Part shown: positions 1 to 8,998 of the stretch, piece after piece
Numbering within the stretch: position 1 is the first letter of the stretch
Layout of the letters: every line of letters begins with the position of its first letter
DNA from: Paracrocinitomix mangrovi
GTDB taxonomy: Bacteria; Bacteroidota; Bacteroidia; Flavobacteriales_D; Crocinitomicaceae
Direction of reading: 5' to 3'
DNA: 64,000 nucleotides
Assembly (NCBI RefSeq): GCF_019740355.2
Contig: NZ_CP091819.1
Location: forward strand, 558,001 to 622,000
Translations under genes and position numbers: made by a program
Notes under the pieces: generated by a model
Told to the model about the DNA's origin: nothing
Database searches by the model: none
Seen by the model: the letters and a program-made list of their open reading frames with translations, nothing else

Positions 1-1
1 C

Positions 2-514
2 CTGGATGATTCTTTATATGAAATTCATGCTAATTATTACTACAATTCTGACTTTGTAGCAATTGATTCTATAGAAGTATTAGAGATTTACCAGGATGAT
101 TTCAAACATGAATTCAAGCATTATGCAGAAGGTAAAATGATACTTTCAAAGAGATATTCTGCCTACTTAATTGGAGCTGAATATTATGAAAGTTCACGTA
201 TCTATATTTGGATATATGACGGTATCTCTGAAACCTTTAGCAAAGAGGAGTTTCAACTTGCTGTTAGTGGTGGTGATGCCGGTGAACAGTGGGAACAAAT
301 TACGTGGATTACAGATGTAGATGAAGACGGGTTTTATGAATTCTTAATAAGAAGTGGAAATACTTATTTGGATATTGACCATCCTGAAGAGGAAAGAGAA
401 ACTAATATTGCTGATTTAGAATTATGGGAATTTGATGCATTTAAAGGAGAATTTATTAAAGATACTTTAACAGACATTTCTCGTTATGACCAGCGCTTTG
501 TAATTGAATTCTAG
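2..514 (+). CDS. Hypothetical protein, 3' part (cut by window edge)
   Basis: The frame is open from the first complete codon at base 2, so the real start lies left of the window and the internal ATG at 137 should not be taken as the start. About 170 residues are visible. They include an acidic stretch DVDEDGFYE that resembles the calcium-binding loops of FG-GAP/VCBS-type repeats. That resemblance is weak and I do not recognise the family. The TAG stop at 512-514 overlaps the stop of the convergent gene at 511. Function unknown. Confidence 0.7.
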   Translation: MDDSLYEIHANYYYNSDFVAIDSIEVLEIYQDDFKHEFKHYAEGKMILSKRYSAYLIGAEYYESSRIYIWIYDGISETFSKEEFQLAVSGGDAGEQWEQITWITDVDEDGFYEFLIRSGNTYLDIDHPEEERETNIADLELWEFDAFKGEFIKDTLTDISRYDQRFVIEF

Positions 515-1203
515 TTTTTTCTGAGAATGTGCGTTAAAAACAATCCAAAACTCAAAGGATACTCATCAATCCAAGCATTTTTAAAGGATCCACTGATCAT
601 TTTAAAGTAGATAAATTTAGGGTACATCTTCTCCTCTATTCTAAATGAAGTTTTGGCTCCTCTCATTTTTGAGCCTAAACCAACCGTCACATCTGTTTTA
701 CTTTTGAATGCGTACTTTTTAAAAGACAGTGAGGGCATCACAAATTCGTCATTTTGAATTGAAACATCATAGCCATCTATTTCTTGATGATATCCCAAAA
801 AACCAAACAAATAAACATCTCTTGATTTGTGAAGCACTAAATTTTCATCCCTATTTTCCATTCGTATCCAATACAAAGACATTTCAATGTATTTGTTATC
901 ACCGTAAGATGAAATATCAGCCTCAGTTACTTTAAAACCATTAGCCCCCAATTTGGTGGCTCTGTCTTTTAAGGCGTTAAAACAGTTTTTAATTGTTCCG
1001 GGAAAAATGGAATCAAATTCAACTCTTATATCTCCAACCCAGGTTGTTTTAGCACTATCAAAATCATCATGTAAATAGTCAAAATGCTCAGATATACGGT
1101 ACTTTTCGTAATCCTTATTTACGCGTAAAGCCCTTACTCTTTGAGCAAAACTCAAATGTGTTACTGCAATGATTATTGATATAATAAGCCCCCTTAACAT
1201 CAT
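511..1203 (-). CDS. Secreted hypothetical protein
   Basis: A 230-residue protein starting with a signal peptide: MMLRG, a hydrophobic run to about residue 17, then a cleavage-like SFAQ at 18-21. There is no lipobox cysteine, so periplasmic or exported location is inferred. The mature part is mixed alpha/beta in character, with a segment near residues 70-110 (LKDRATKLGANGF) that recalls small exported metal- or stress-related domains, but I recognise no family. The start could be either of two adjacent ATGs. Its stop overlaps the convergent upstream gene in the shared CTAG. A 138-bp divergent intergenic region separates it from the FG-GAP protein at 1342. Confidence 0.65.
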   Translation of the reverse strand: MMLRGLIISIIIAVTHLSFAQRVRALRVNKDYEKYRISEHFDYLHDDFDSAKTTWVGDIRVEFDSIFPGTIKNCFNALKDRATKLGANGFKVTEADISSYGDNKYIEMSLYWIRMENRDENLVLHKSRDVYLFGFLGYHQEIDGYDVSIQNDEFVMPSLSFKKYAFKSKTDVTVGLGSKMRGAKTSFRIEEKMYPKFIYFKMISGSFKNAWIDEYPLSFGLFLTHILRKN

Positions 1204-1341
1204 TAGTTATTGATTTTACGGAGATTAACGTAAAAAAGTTGGGGTATTCACTTTATCAATAATATTAAATTATAAGCTCAGGTCCGTTTTTTGATTTTAA
1301 ATCTCAGTAAATCATTAACTTTAATGTAGATCCTTTTTGAA

Positions 1342-3525
1342 ATGAGCAGAATTCGTATTGTCTTTATAGTTTTATTCTTCTTGCCGTTATTGAGCGCTAA
1401 CGCTCAGGATTTTGATATGAAGAAAGAATTAGCTCGTCTTTCCAAACTAGATACTTTTCCTGACAATTATGGCTTTACCAATTCAATGGCCATTCCTCAA
1501 TACAAGATGAAAATTGCAAACACTTCATTGGCTGCGCAAAAGCAACAATTGTATTATGAATTGAGTTGGCAATATTTATTTGCAGGATATCCGGATAGTG
1601 CATTGGTATGTATGGATAATATTCCATATCAGGTTTGGATCAATGCCCGAAAAAACAATCCCAATTATGACAAAGAATTCATGATGGGACTGGCTTACAT
1701 GCGAAAAGGTGAACAACAAAATTGCCAGGACAATCACAATTCATTCTCTTGCATAATGCCTTTGAATGAGCAGGCACAACACATTAAAAAAGAAGGTTCT
1801 GAAAAAGCTATTGAAATGTTTAAACTGGTATTGGATCGCAGTCCTGATCATTATACCGCCAGATGGTTGATGAATGTAGCTTATATGACTCTAGGAAAGT
1901 ATCCGGATGAAGTTCCGCAAGAGTATTATATTGATTTTCAAAAGTTTCCTCAAGATTCCACCACGCCTTATTTTCAAAACATTGCCGGAGAATTAGGTGT
2001 GAATACGCTTACTTTTTATGGGGGAACTGTAGTAGAAGACTTCAATAATGATGGCTTTTTAGACATTTTTACCAGTTCCGGAGATTTAAAAACCAATGTT
2101 GAATTATACCTGGCAGATGGTAAAGGAGGTTTTCACCGTCATACTGATCATGCAGGTTTAAAAGGTATTACTGGCGGAGGAAATCTAACTCATGCAGATT
2201 ATAACAATGACGGATATGCCGATATTTATGTCATCAGAGGAGGTTGGTTAGGCCCTAAAATTGGCAGATATCATCCTAACTCTTTACTTAGAAACAATGG
2301 TGACGGAACTTTTACAGATGTGACAGAAGAAGTTGGATTATTGGCCTACTACCCTAGTCATACCGCTTCATTTGCTGACTTTAACAATGATGGTTGGTTG
2401 GATTTGTTTGTGGGAAATGAAAATGGTTATTCTCAGTTATTCCAAAACAATAATGGTGAATTCAAAGATGTTAGTGCAAGAGTTGGGATGTATGTTTCGG
2501 CTTTTGTAAAAGGATCATACTGGGGAGATTATGACAATGATGGCTATCAGGATCTTTACATTTCAGTTTCCAGAGGAGATAATTTATTGTTCCATAATGA
2601 AGGCCCCAACGAGTCAGGAGAATTCAAATTCATTAACAAGGCAGAAGAAGCAGGAGTGAAATCGCCTTATTTTAGTTTTCCTACCTTCTTTTTTGACTTT
2701 AATAATGACGGTTTTCTGGATATATTTTGTGCAAGCTACCCTTCTGATGTCGCACGACTGGCGCATCAATACATTACAGATACAGTAAATATCCAGTATT
2801 CCTCACTGTATATCAATCAACAAAACGGAACATTTAAAGATATTGCTGTTGATGCCAATTTGAACAGATCAATTGAAGCCATGGGGTTAAACTTTGGAGA
2901 CATTGACAATGACGGTTGGTTGGATTTTTATGTAGGAACCGGTTTTCCTGCTTATGAAGCACTTATTCCAAACTTGATGTTCAGAAACAACAATGGAGAG
3001 CATTTTTTAGAAGTCTACCAGTCAGGATTTAGTCATTTACAAAAAGGACACGGAATTGGTTTTGGAGATATGGATAATGATGGTGATCAGGATCTGTATG
3101 TCAGTTTAGGAGGTTTTATGGAATCTGACCAATTTTGGAACATGTTTTTAGTAAATCCAGGTAATGACAACAATTGGATTACTTTGGATTTAGAAGGTGT
3201 TACATCCAACAAAGATGGGATTGGTGCACAAATCACAGTAATAACAACAAATGGTAAAGAACATAGAGGCATACACCGTAGAGTGACTCCAGGAGGTAGC
3301 TTTGGATCATCAAGCTTACAACAAGAAATTGGACTGGGAAAATGTGATGAAACTGTTTACATAAAAGTCTATTGGCCTGCATCTAATACATTTCAAGAAT
3401 TTACGAATGTAGAAGTTGACAAAACCTATAAGATTGTTGAAGGCAAAAAGAAATTAAAAGAATTAAAAAGAACAGAAATTGAATTTAATTTAACCGGTGG
3501 ACAAGAACACCACCATCATCATTAA
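1342..3525 (+). CDS. FG-GAP/VCBS-repeat protein with ASPIC/UnbV C-terminal domain
   Basis: A 727-residue exported protein. Signal peptide at 1-21 (ends SANAQ); an alpha-helical, TPR-like region at about 30-190; then at least five FG-GAP/VCBS repeats carrying the calcium-binding pattern DFNNDGxxD (for example DFNNDGFLD, DYDNDGYQD, DIDNDGWLD). The last ~120 residues match the ASPIC/UnbV domain found in CRTAC1-like proteins, with the GIGAQI and GGSFGSSS segments. Such proteins form a calcium-stabilised propeller outside the cytoplasm; the ligand is unknown. No T9SS sorting domain is evident. The chain ends in GQEHHHHH, a genomic poly-His tail. A 117-residue protein follows four bases downstream and is probably co-transcribed. 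Confidence 0.85.
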   Translation: MSRIRIVFIVLFFLPLLSANAQDFDMKKELARLSKLDTFPDNYGFTNSMAIPQYKMKIANTSLAAQKQQLYYELSWQYLFAGYPDSALVCMDNIPYQVWINARKNNPNYDKEFMMGLAYMRKGEQQNCQDNHNSFSCIMPLNEQAQHIKKEGSEKAIEMFKLVLDRSPDHYTARWLMNVAYMTLGKYPDEVPQEYYIDFQKFPQDSTTPYFQNIAGELGVNTLTFYGGTVVEDFNNDGFLDIFTSSGDLKTNVELYLADGKGGFHRHTDHAGLKGITGGGNLTHADYNNDGYADIYVIRGGWLGPKIGRYHPNSLLRNNGDGTFTDVTEEVGLLAYYPSHTASFADFNNDGWLDLFVGNENGYSQLFQNNNGEFKDVSARVGMYVSAFVKGSYWGDYDNDGYQDLYISVSRGDNLLFHNEGPNESGEFKFINKAEEAGVKSPYFSFPTFFFDFNNDGFLDIFCASYPSDVARLAHQYITDTVNIQYSSLYINQQNGTFKDIAVDANLNRSIEAMGLNFGDIDNDGWLDFYVGTGFPAYEALIPNLMFRNNNGEHFLEVYQSGFSHLQKGHGIGFGDMDNDGDQDLYVSLGGFMESDQFWNMFLVNPGNDNNWITLDLEGVTSNKDGIGAQITVITTNGKEHRGIHRRVTPGGSFGSSSLQQEIGLGKCDETVYIKVYWPASNTFQEFTNVEVDKTYKIVEGKKKLKELKRTEIEFNLTGGQEHHHHH

Positions 3526-3529
3526 TATT

Positions 3530-3883
3530 ATGGATTTAAATGTAAAAGTAAACCTACATCTAAGATTGGTTAAACCCAATGGAGAACCATTAAAAGGAAT
3601 GGCAATTCATACCAAAGTGTATGATTTTGATGTAAACGAAGATGATTACCTGGGCAACATGGTAATGGATGATGATGGAAAAGGAATGTTGACTATTACT
3701 AAGGATAAGTGGCAATCTATTGATTCACCCAACGAAAAGTATCCAGACATCTATTTTGTTGTTTACAATGGAGATGAAGAAATTTTCAAATCAAAAACAT
3801 TTGATGATTTACAAGTAGAAGATTCAACCGCCATGAAAGATGACGGCGTTCATTTTGATTTAGGAACCTTTGTGGTTGCTTAA
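3530..3883 (+). CDS. Small conserved-looking hypothetical protein
   Basis: A 117-residue acidic protein without signal peptide or membrane segment, beginning MDLNVKVNLHLRLVKPNGEP. It looks like a beta-sandwich: it opens like an extracellular Ig/carrier domain (LVKPNGEPLKGMAI) and ends in a hydrophobic strand (GTFVVA). I chose the ATG at 3530 over one at 3497 because the longer form would overlap the preceding gene's poly-His codons and add a low-complexity head. It lies four bases after the FG-GAP gene, so co-expression is likely. The TAA stop abuts the stop of the convergent gene at 3884. Function unknown. Confidence 0.6.
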   Translation: MDLNVKVNLHLRLVKPNGEPLKGMAIHTKVYDFDVNEDDYLGNMVMDDDGKGMLTITKDKWQSIDSPNEKYPDIYFVVYNGDEEIFKSKTFDDLQVEDSTAMKDDGVHFDLGTFVVA

Positions 3884-5524
3884 TTACTCAAAATATATAT
3901 AATCAACTTCTGAAGTCAATTTGTCATTTTTATAATGAGCAGATTGAATCATCTCACCGCTTGCATCATACTTGTAAACGGCTTTATCATAGGGTTTTTT
4001 ACTATTTCCATTGAATTTAGACAAGGTGGCTAATTTACCATTGCTATCATAAGTATATTCAATCACCATTTTGTCTTCATCCTTGTCCTTAGAAACTTCA
4101 CTTCTTTTAACTAATTGTCCTTTATCATTGTATTCAAGTGTGATTTTATAATCCGTTCCATATTCCAACATGTCAATTTCAGTCATTTTTCCGGCATCAT
4201 TGTAGTGATACTCTTGTACAATTTCTTCTGAAACAGGATTGGTAGTAGCACTTTCAAAATGTTGCTCCTTTTTTACAATCTTGTCTTGGTCATCATATTC
4301 ATTAAAAGTGCGCTCATTCATTTCACCGTTGTGAGAATAAGTAATCTTTTCAGTTACATTCTTTCCTTCATAAGTAAAAGTTGTATAAGCATTATTGGTA
4401 TGCTCATTGTTCAGGTGATTGATACGTACCAGTTGATTATTTTCAAAATGATACTCATCTACTACATACAATGTTGAACCATTTCTTCTAACCACCCATT
4501 CTTTTTCACCGAAGTTGTTATTAATTCTTACATGCGTTTCTTCCAAAGCTTTTACTTCTTTACCATCTCTCATTACATAGTTAAATGTATGGTCCAGTTC
4601 CATTGGCGGATGATGATACTCAGTGTCTTCATAGTACTCAATTTCTCTTTTTAAACTTACACCCATACTGTGTTTGGCACCCATTATCTTTTTCTCAGTT
4701 CTTTCTAACCAGTTACCATATTCATCATACACATAATTAAAAATGATCTCCTTTTTAATGGTGCTATTGCTCTTGGTTAAAACCTCAGTTAAAACGTGAC
4801 CAAACTCATCATAAGTAAAATCAATTGTTTTAGAAACAGGAGCCTTGTTAGGCTCATATAATGTGTGAACATCACTAATTAACTGACCTTTTTCATTGTA
4901 CTTTTTGGTCCATTTTTCTTGTAATTGATCTTTAGCGTCATACTTAGCTTCAGACTCCTCTCCTGCTTTTTTGCTGTACTTATAAGTAACAATTACATCA
5001 GGTTTTTCATTTTCATAACCGGTTCTTGAAACCAATTCACCATTATCATCATAGGTATAGCTAAAATCACTTTCTGTTATTGATTCACCAGTGGTTTTGT
5101 GCAAGTAAGAAACCTTTTTGGTGATCATCTGGTTTTTAACATTGTACGTCATTACTTTGCGTTCCAACACCTCTTCAATATCATCAACATTGGTTTCTTC
5201 AATCAAATTACCTTTGGCGTCATAAGTCATTCTGTAATCACCAGATTCATGCTCTTTTGAAAAGATTCTGTGATCTCTCAATAGCTTACCTTCTTTGTCA
5301 TAAAAGAAAAACTGCTCATCTAATTCATTTCCCTCGTACAAATCAGCTTCATACAATAATTCATTTTTTTTACTGAATAATTGTACCCTTTTTGAGTTGA
5401 TGTCTTTGTTCCCTAAATGGTCATGAACTGACTCAAAAATGAATCTGATAGATTTCTTGTCATGATTCTGCGAGTAAGCAGATAAGCTGATAATGAGAAT
5501 GGTAACTAGTGTAAGGTTTTTCAT
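3884..5524 (-). CDS. Secreted YD/RHS-like repeat protein
   Basis: A 546-residue protein with a short signal peptide (ends SAYSQ, about residue 19). It is followed by roughly twenty degenerate copies of a beta-hairpin unit of the form Y-x-Y-D-x-x-G-x-L, for example YTYDDNGELVSR, TYDEFGHVLTE and YTYDSNGKLATLS. This is the YD-repeat signature known from RHS/teneurin shells and from many short exported Bacteroidota proteins. No RHS core, toxin domain or sorting domain is present, so a toxin role is not supported. It probably forms an elongated beta-structure in the periplasm or on the surface. The promoter region to its right (5525-5865) contains unusual inverted repeats. Confidence 0.75.
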   Translation of the reverse strand: MKNLTLVTILIISLSAYSQNHDKKSIRFIFESVHDHLGNKDINSKRVQLFSKKNELLYEADLYEGNELDEQFFFYDKEGKLLRDHRIFSKEHESGDYRMTYDAKGNLIEETNVDDIEEVLERKVMTYNVKNQMITKKVSYLHKTTGESITESDFSYTYDDNGELVSRTGYENEKPDVIVTYKYSKKAGEESEAKYDAKDQLQEKWTKKYNEKGQLISDVHTLYEPNKAPVSKTIDFTYDEFGHVLTEVLTKSNSTIKKEIIFNYVYDEYGNWLERTEKKIMGAKHSMGVSLKREIEYYEDTEYHHPPMELDHTFNYVMRDGKEVKALEETHVRINNNFGEKEWVVRRNGSTLYVVDEYHFENNQLVRINHLNNEHTNNAYTTFTYEGKNVTEKITYSHNGEMNERTFNEYDDQDKIVKKEQHFESATTNPVSEEIVQEYHYNDAGKMTEIDMLEYGTDYKITLEYNDKGQLVKRSEVSKDKDEDKMVIEYTYDSNGKLATLSKFNGNSKKPYDKAVYKYDASGEMIQSAHYKNDKLTSEVDYIYFE

Positions 5525-5595
5525 TTGTAATGATTTGTAACGAAATTAAAAGATTTTTTTGAATTGGGCTAATGGAAGTTTTTCACAGTAAATTC

Positions 5596-5634
5596 GGTAT
5601 TCCGCAATACAAAATGCGTATTTCTACGCATACC
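5596..5634. promoter_or_regulatory. Nested inverted repeats, possible operator
   Basis: Three inverted repeats are packed into 39 bases. GTATT-CCGC-AATAC (5597-5610) and ATGCGTA-TTTC-TACGCAT (5614-5631) are perfect, and an outer GGTAT/ATACC pair brackets both. They lie 72-110 bases upstream of the minus-strand start at 5524. A regulator-binding site or a structured RNA element would both fit; the sequence alone cannot decide. Confidence 0.4.
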
Positions 5635-5766
5635 AATTTCAACAAAAAAGCCGTTATTTTGTAGTATCATTTAACCCACGACTTATGATCTTGGTTCCCC
5701 TGAATCTCATAGAGATCAACAAGAGAAAGAGATTGTAGGTAAAATGAAATACACTGAGGTTTAGTG

Positions 5767-5803
5767 CAAAGTCATCTTTTTTTAAGGTGACTTTGTCGTT
5801 TTT
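5767..5803 (+). terminator. Terminator-like hairpin without an upstream gene
   Basis: CAAAGTCATCTT and AAGGTGACTTTG form a 12-bp stem (one G-T pair) around a five-T loop, followed by TCGTTTTT on the plus strand. No recognisable plus-strand gene precedes it within this intergenic region, so it either ends a small RNA or attenuates transcription into the gene at 5866. Confidence 0.55.
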
Positions 5804-5865
5804 AGGGAGTTACCTTAAAATTCATCAAACAATAATCTTTATATCCGAGCGTATTTAATATCAAA

Positions 5866-6585
5866 ATGCCCAAAGCAATAACAATTATCTTCTTATTAGT
5901 TTGTTTGCAATCTAATTCACAAATTAAGAGTCGAAGTGCATTCGTTGGGATAAAAGGTGGAACGGCTATAAACTTTGATAACTATAAAGATATTTCGGGT
6001 AAAATAAGTCACGAATTGAAATTTAAACCCAGATCTATAGTTGGCATTGACTTTACATATGAAAGGAATAGATTAATGCATCTATTTAAAATTCAAGCTG
6101 AAAACAATTTTTATACTTTTAATTCATCTGCTTATGATTTGGATACATATAGTATAACCAACAACACATCAAATCAATGGTATTTGAACTACAGCTATAG
6201 TCTTGGATTTAGAGCTTTTAGCTCTTTTGGTTTGTTTCCTTCAATAGGGGTTGATTTTGCCCATAGCGTTTATGGTAAAACGACAACTGAATACGAAGCA
6301 AATTATTACGTTGAAAACGGTGTGTATTACGATTTACCTCAATACTCGAAAGAAACTACTAAATACAAGTCAAATCCTAGATTAATGATGTCTGGAGGCA
6401 TCACTTATCGAAAGATATTTAGAGAGGCTTTTGTTTTAAGCGTTTCTGTTAATTATAGATATCCATTAAATAAAACCGAACTAGTAAACGGAAGCAATAT
6501 CAAACTAAGCAGTTTGTTGTTAGAAATTGGATTTAAATATCGCTTATTTTATAAAAGTGGAAGAGATATGACTACTCCTTGGTAA
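5866..6585 (+). CDS. Predicted outer-membrane beta-barrel-like protein
   Basis: A 239-residue protein with a signal peptide (about 1-19, ends SNSQ). The mature chain is rich in Tyr and in alternating hydrophobic/polar residues: YSLGFRAFSSFGLFPSIGVDF, SGGITYRKIFREAFVLSVSVNYRYP and LLEIGFKYRLF. This fits an eight- to ten-stranded small outer-membrane barrel of the kind common in Bacteroidota. The chain continues 13 residues past the last strand (YKSGRDMTTPW), so it lacks the usual terminal aromatic strand end. The last 14 bases overlap the convergent lipoprotein gene. Ligand and partner unknown. Confidence 0.65.
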   Translation: MPKAITIIFLLVCLQSNSQIKSRSAFVGIKGGTAINFDNYKDISGKISHELKFKPRSIVGIDFTYERNRLMHLFKIQAENNFYTFNSSAYDLDTYSITNNTSNQWYLNYSYSLGFRAFSSFGLFPSIGVDFAHSVYGKTTTEYEANYYVENGVYYDLPQYSKETTKYKSNPRLMMSGGITYRKIFREAFVLSVSVNYRYPLNKTELVNGSNIKLSSLLLEIGFKYRLFYKSGRDMTTPW

Positions 6586-7030
6586 AAGCATTAAAGAACT
6601 CTTCACAATCAGTATCAGTATCTTTTGGAAAGTCATACAAACGCAAATCTGAAGCTCCTACCTTACCGGCCATTACATCATCTGAATTATTATTGATATA
6701 GAATTCAAAGCTCAATGTATAAGGAGGTTCATTGATTACCTGGGTTTCGTGAATTACCAAACGTTGATTAAACAATAAACCATCATTGTGATAAAACTTC
6801 ACCTTGCCTTTTTCCAAAAATTCAATGGTATAAGTATATCCATTAGTTGTTGAATCTACTACTGTGTAAGTCCACAAAGAATCTGCCTGGCAATAATTCA
6901 TTACGTTGGTAGTATTGTTCCATTTCCAACTCCCAATTAGTATAGCAGTATCCCCCACTAGCTTATCTTTTTTACAAGAAAAAGAAACAAACAAAACAGA
7001 AAGTAAAAGTATAGCCACGTAATTTTTCAT
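6572..7030 (-). CDS. SPII lipoprotein, lipocalin-like
   Basis: A 152-residue lipoprotein: hydrophobic signal, lipobox FVSFSC with the acylated Cys near residue 19, then KKDK. The mature part begins with GSWKWNN, the opening of the lipocalin-like domains found in many Bacteroidota lipoproteins, and continues with beta-strands (YTYTIEFLEKGKVKFY, LSFEFYIN). Attachment to the outer membrane facing the periplasm or surface is inferred. It converges with, and overlaps by 14 bases, the barrel protein gene at 5866. Function unknown. Confidence 0.7.
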   Translation of the reverse strand: MKNYVAILLLSVLFVSFSCKKDKLVGDTAILIGSWKWNNTTNVMNYCQADSLWTYTVVDSTTNGYTYTIEFLEKGKVKFYHNDGLLFNQRLVIHETQVINEPPYTLSFEFYINNNSDDVMAGKVGASDLRLYDFPKDTDTDCEEFFNAFTKE

Positions 7031-7057
7031 GAATTCAAGGTAGTGAAAAGAATGGAA

Positions 7058-7090
7058 TAAAAAATAGCACTCGGAATTTGAGTGCTATTT
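7058..7090 (-). terminator. Rho-independent terminator
   Basis: AAATAGCACTC (7062-7072) and GAGTGCTATTT (7080-7090) form an 11-bp perfect stem with a seven-base loop. On the minus strand the stem is followed by a T-rich tract, so it suits the lipoprotein gene ending at 7296, about 200 bases upstream in transcription. Confidence 0.65.
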
Positions 7091-7295
7091 GCGTTGAATA
7101 TTTTTATGTGGATTTGGAGGGCTACGTGTGCAGTTTCATTCGTTTAATAATCTACAACATAAGAACCTGCGAAGATTCATGTTAAAACATTGTAGGAACA
7201 TTATCCCCTATTTAAAGTAATGCTACATACATAGGTTGTTTTAACTGCTTTCTCTTTGTTAAAAAAGTAAATAGAATTTTATTGTGAATGAGAGT

Positions 7296-8123
7296 TTATT
7301 CATTTATGATTTCTGTATATGAGACTTCTCTATTCCCCTCTACTCCAAGTAATCTGAGAGATAAACTTTTATTGACCCATACTTCTTTATCTAACCAAGA
7401 TTGTATGTACTGAAATGTATATGTTGTATCAGTTTCAGAGTCGTAATATTTTAAGGTGTCTCTTGCAAATGAGTAGTTTATAGATCTATCAATAGATAAA
7501 TCTAGATAGCTTGGAATTCCATTTGCTAGATATGATAAGTTGTCAATTTGAGTAAGTTCTTCATAATTATTAATCCATTTAAATTGAAGTTGACTCCAGT
7601 CGACTCTTTCAAAACAAAGTCTGTTAATCCGCTTGCTATCAATGCTTGTTGGGATTAGAAAATATTGTGTTCTGGCGGTAATGAAATCCTGAGTAATGAT
7701 TAAAGTGTCACCTGAAAAAGTAAAACTATTATCACATTGATCAAATAAGTTATCACCACTAAAAATCGGTTTATCGAAATACAACGAATCTTCTTTTGTT
7801 GAATATGTCCCTATATAGCTTGCTTGTCTTGGAAATTCCAAATGGTAAGCTGTGTCATTATCAAACCTCCATAAGTAAATTTGATTATAAGGTGGTGGAT
7901 AATATTTTCCTTGCTTATCAAATTGATCTGCTGAAGGTTTTACGTATTGCCCATTTTCTTTTTCTAAACCAATAACGATTCTGTGATCTTCCTGCCATAC
8001 AACAGACTCAAGACGTTCAATATTATCCTTATCTGGATTATTTAGATTTTCTATAGTTGGTTGAGAACCACATCCAACTAAAAAGAAGAAAAGTATCAAT
8101 AATAAGTTTGTTGAAACATTCAT
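7296..8123 (-). CDS. SPII lipoprotein, paralogue of the 8219-8998 gene
   Basis: A 275-residue lipoprotein. I placed the start at MNVSTNLLL because that gives a clean signal ending in the lipobox FFLVGC. An upstream in-frame ATG at 8138 would add MLQQF. The mature domain has repeated short beta-strand motifs (FSGDTLIIT, DTAYHLEFP, TYTFQYIQSW), but no family I recognise. Several motifs also occur in the next gene: FSGDTL, SYLAN/NYLAN, and RDTLKYY/RDSLYYT. The two are probably tandem duplicates that have diverged strongly. Bases around both ends are conserved between the two loci. Confidence 0.65.
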   Translation of the reverse strand: MNVSTNLLLILFFFLVGCGSQPTIENLNNPDKDNIERLESVVWQEDHRIVIGLEKENGQYVKPSADQFDKQGKYYPPPYNQIYLWRFDNDTAYHLEFPRQASYIGTYSTKEDSLYFDKPIFSGDNLFDQCDNSFTFSGDTLIITQDFITARTQYFLIPTSIDSKRINRLCFERVDWSQLQFKWINNYEELTQIDNLSYLANGIPSYLDLSIDRSINYSFARDTLKYYDSETDTTYTFQYIQSWLDKEVWVNKSLSLRLLGVEGNREVSYTEIINE

Positions 8124-8218
8124 AAATTGTTGAAGCATTGTTTTACAAATATCCCTAGCTTTTTCAAAGTATCTTCTCTCAATTAGAGAGAAAGTAGAAT
8201 TTTATTGTGAATGATAAC

Positions 8219-8998
8219 TTATTCATTTTGCGAAAACCATAAATGAATTTCTTGTTCATTCTCACCACCTTCAGGACAAACCAAACTTAGGTAAAGCCTT
8301 TTTTTATCTTCATTAAAACTTTGAAATTTATAAGTAAAAGAATTACCATTGCTCGTATAATAAAGAGAATCTCTCCTTGTATAATAATTCTCTGAATTTT
8401 CAGATGAAAGGTTTAATTTCATTGGAACGAAATCCTTTTTATATTCAAAACATAATGGAAGTACAACATCCGGATTAGCTAAGTAGTTGACATCCTGCCA
8501 AATCACATTTGTCTCAAACGCTTCCCAATTAACACCACAGTTTTTAATCCTATTATAGGACAATGTTTCCGGCTTATTTGAAACAAAATAATTTTCCTCC
8601 AGTAGATTTCCTAAATACCTCATTAGGATCAAGGTATCATCCCGGAATTCATAAAAGAATGCAAGTTCGTGACTATCTTTATAAAAAATAGTATCTCCTT
8701 CTACCTTGATAAGGGATTTACTTTGCGTGCAGTAAGGATAATTTATCAATCTTAAAGTGTCACCGGAAAAATCAATTTGATTATAACGAAGATCACCGGA
8801 ATGTTCATAGTATTTTGATTCTCCAGTTTCTTGATTCACATCTAGACCTTTAATTTTTATCCAACTTCCCTGAATAGAATTAAGTCCCTGCTCAACACTT
8901 TCCGAACTTTTAAAGGTGTTACTTGAATTACAACTTGTAAACAAGAATGTTGCTATAAAGAAGGATAATGAGCCTAAAAAAAATGTTGAAACATTCAT
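8219..8998 (-). CDS. SPII lipoprotein, paralogue of the 7296-8123 gene
   Basis: A 259-residue lipoprotein starting MNVSTFFLGSLSFF with lipobox FLFTSC. Starts upstream at 9013 or 9097 are possible, but they add a non-signal head and, for 9097, overlap the GIY-YIG gene. The mature part contains GSWIKIKG near its start and the paralogous motifs FSGDTLRLI, VNYLANPD and RRDSLYYTS. The first six residues, MNVST plus a hydrophobic residue, are shared with the neighbour at DNA level. Function unknown; probably outer-membrane anchored. Confidence 0.65.
   Translation of the reverse strand: MNVSTFFLGSLSFFIATFLFTSCNSSNTFKSSESVEQGLNSIQGSWIKIKGLDVNQETGESKYYEHSGDLRYNQIDFSGDTLRLINYPYCTQSKSLIKVEGDTIFYKDSHELAFFYEFRDDTLILMRYLGNLLEENYFVSNKPETLSYNRIKNCGVNWEAFETNVIWQDVNYLANPDVVLPLCFEYKKDFVPMKLNLSSENSENYYTRRDSLYYTSNGNSFTYKFQSFNEDKKRLYLSLVCPEGGENEQEIHLWFSQNE

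Larger units (their letters stand above)
5525..5865. other. 341-bp intergenic region with several inverted repeats
   Basis: No convincing gene is present between the divergent genes at 5524 and 5866. The stretch holds nested inverted repeats at 5596-5634 and a strong terminator-like hairpin at 5767-5803. Between them (about 5640-5765) is sequence with short self-complementary parts, such as ATCTC-AT-AGAGAT near 5707-5718. The longest ATG-started frames are only a handful of codons. A short independent RNA ending at the hairpin is one reading; a long regulated leader is another. Confidence 0.5.

Noticed and set aside
3509-3523. Poly-His codons as a cloning artefact
   Set aside because: Five rather than six His, mixed codons, no vector sequence, and normal genomic neighbours on both sides.
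3497-3529. Upstream start for the small protein at 3530
   Set aside because: It would overlap the poly-His codons of the preceding gene and add the low-complexity head MDKNTTIIINI.
3884-5524. YD-repeat protein as an RHS toxin
   Set aside because: No RHS core motif, no C-terminal toxin domain, no immunity gene; only short exported repeats.
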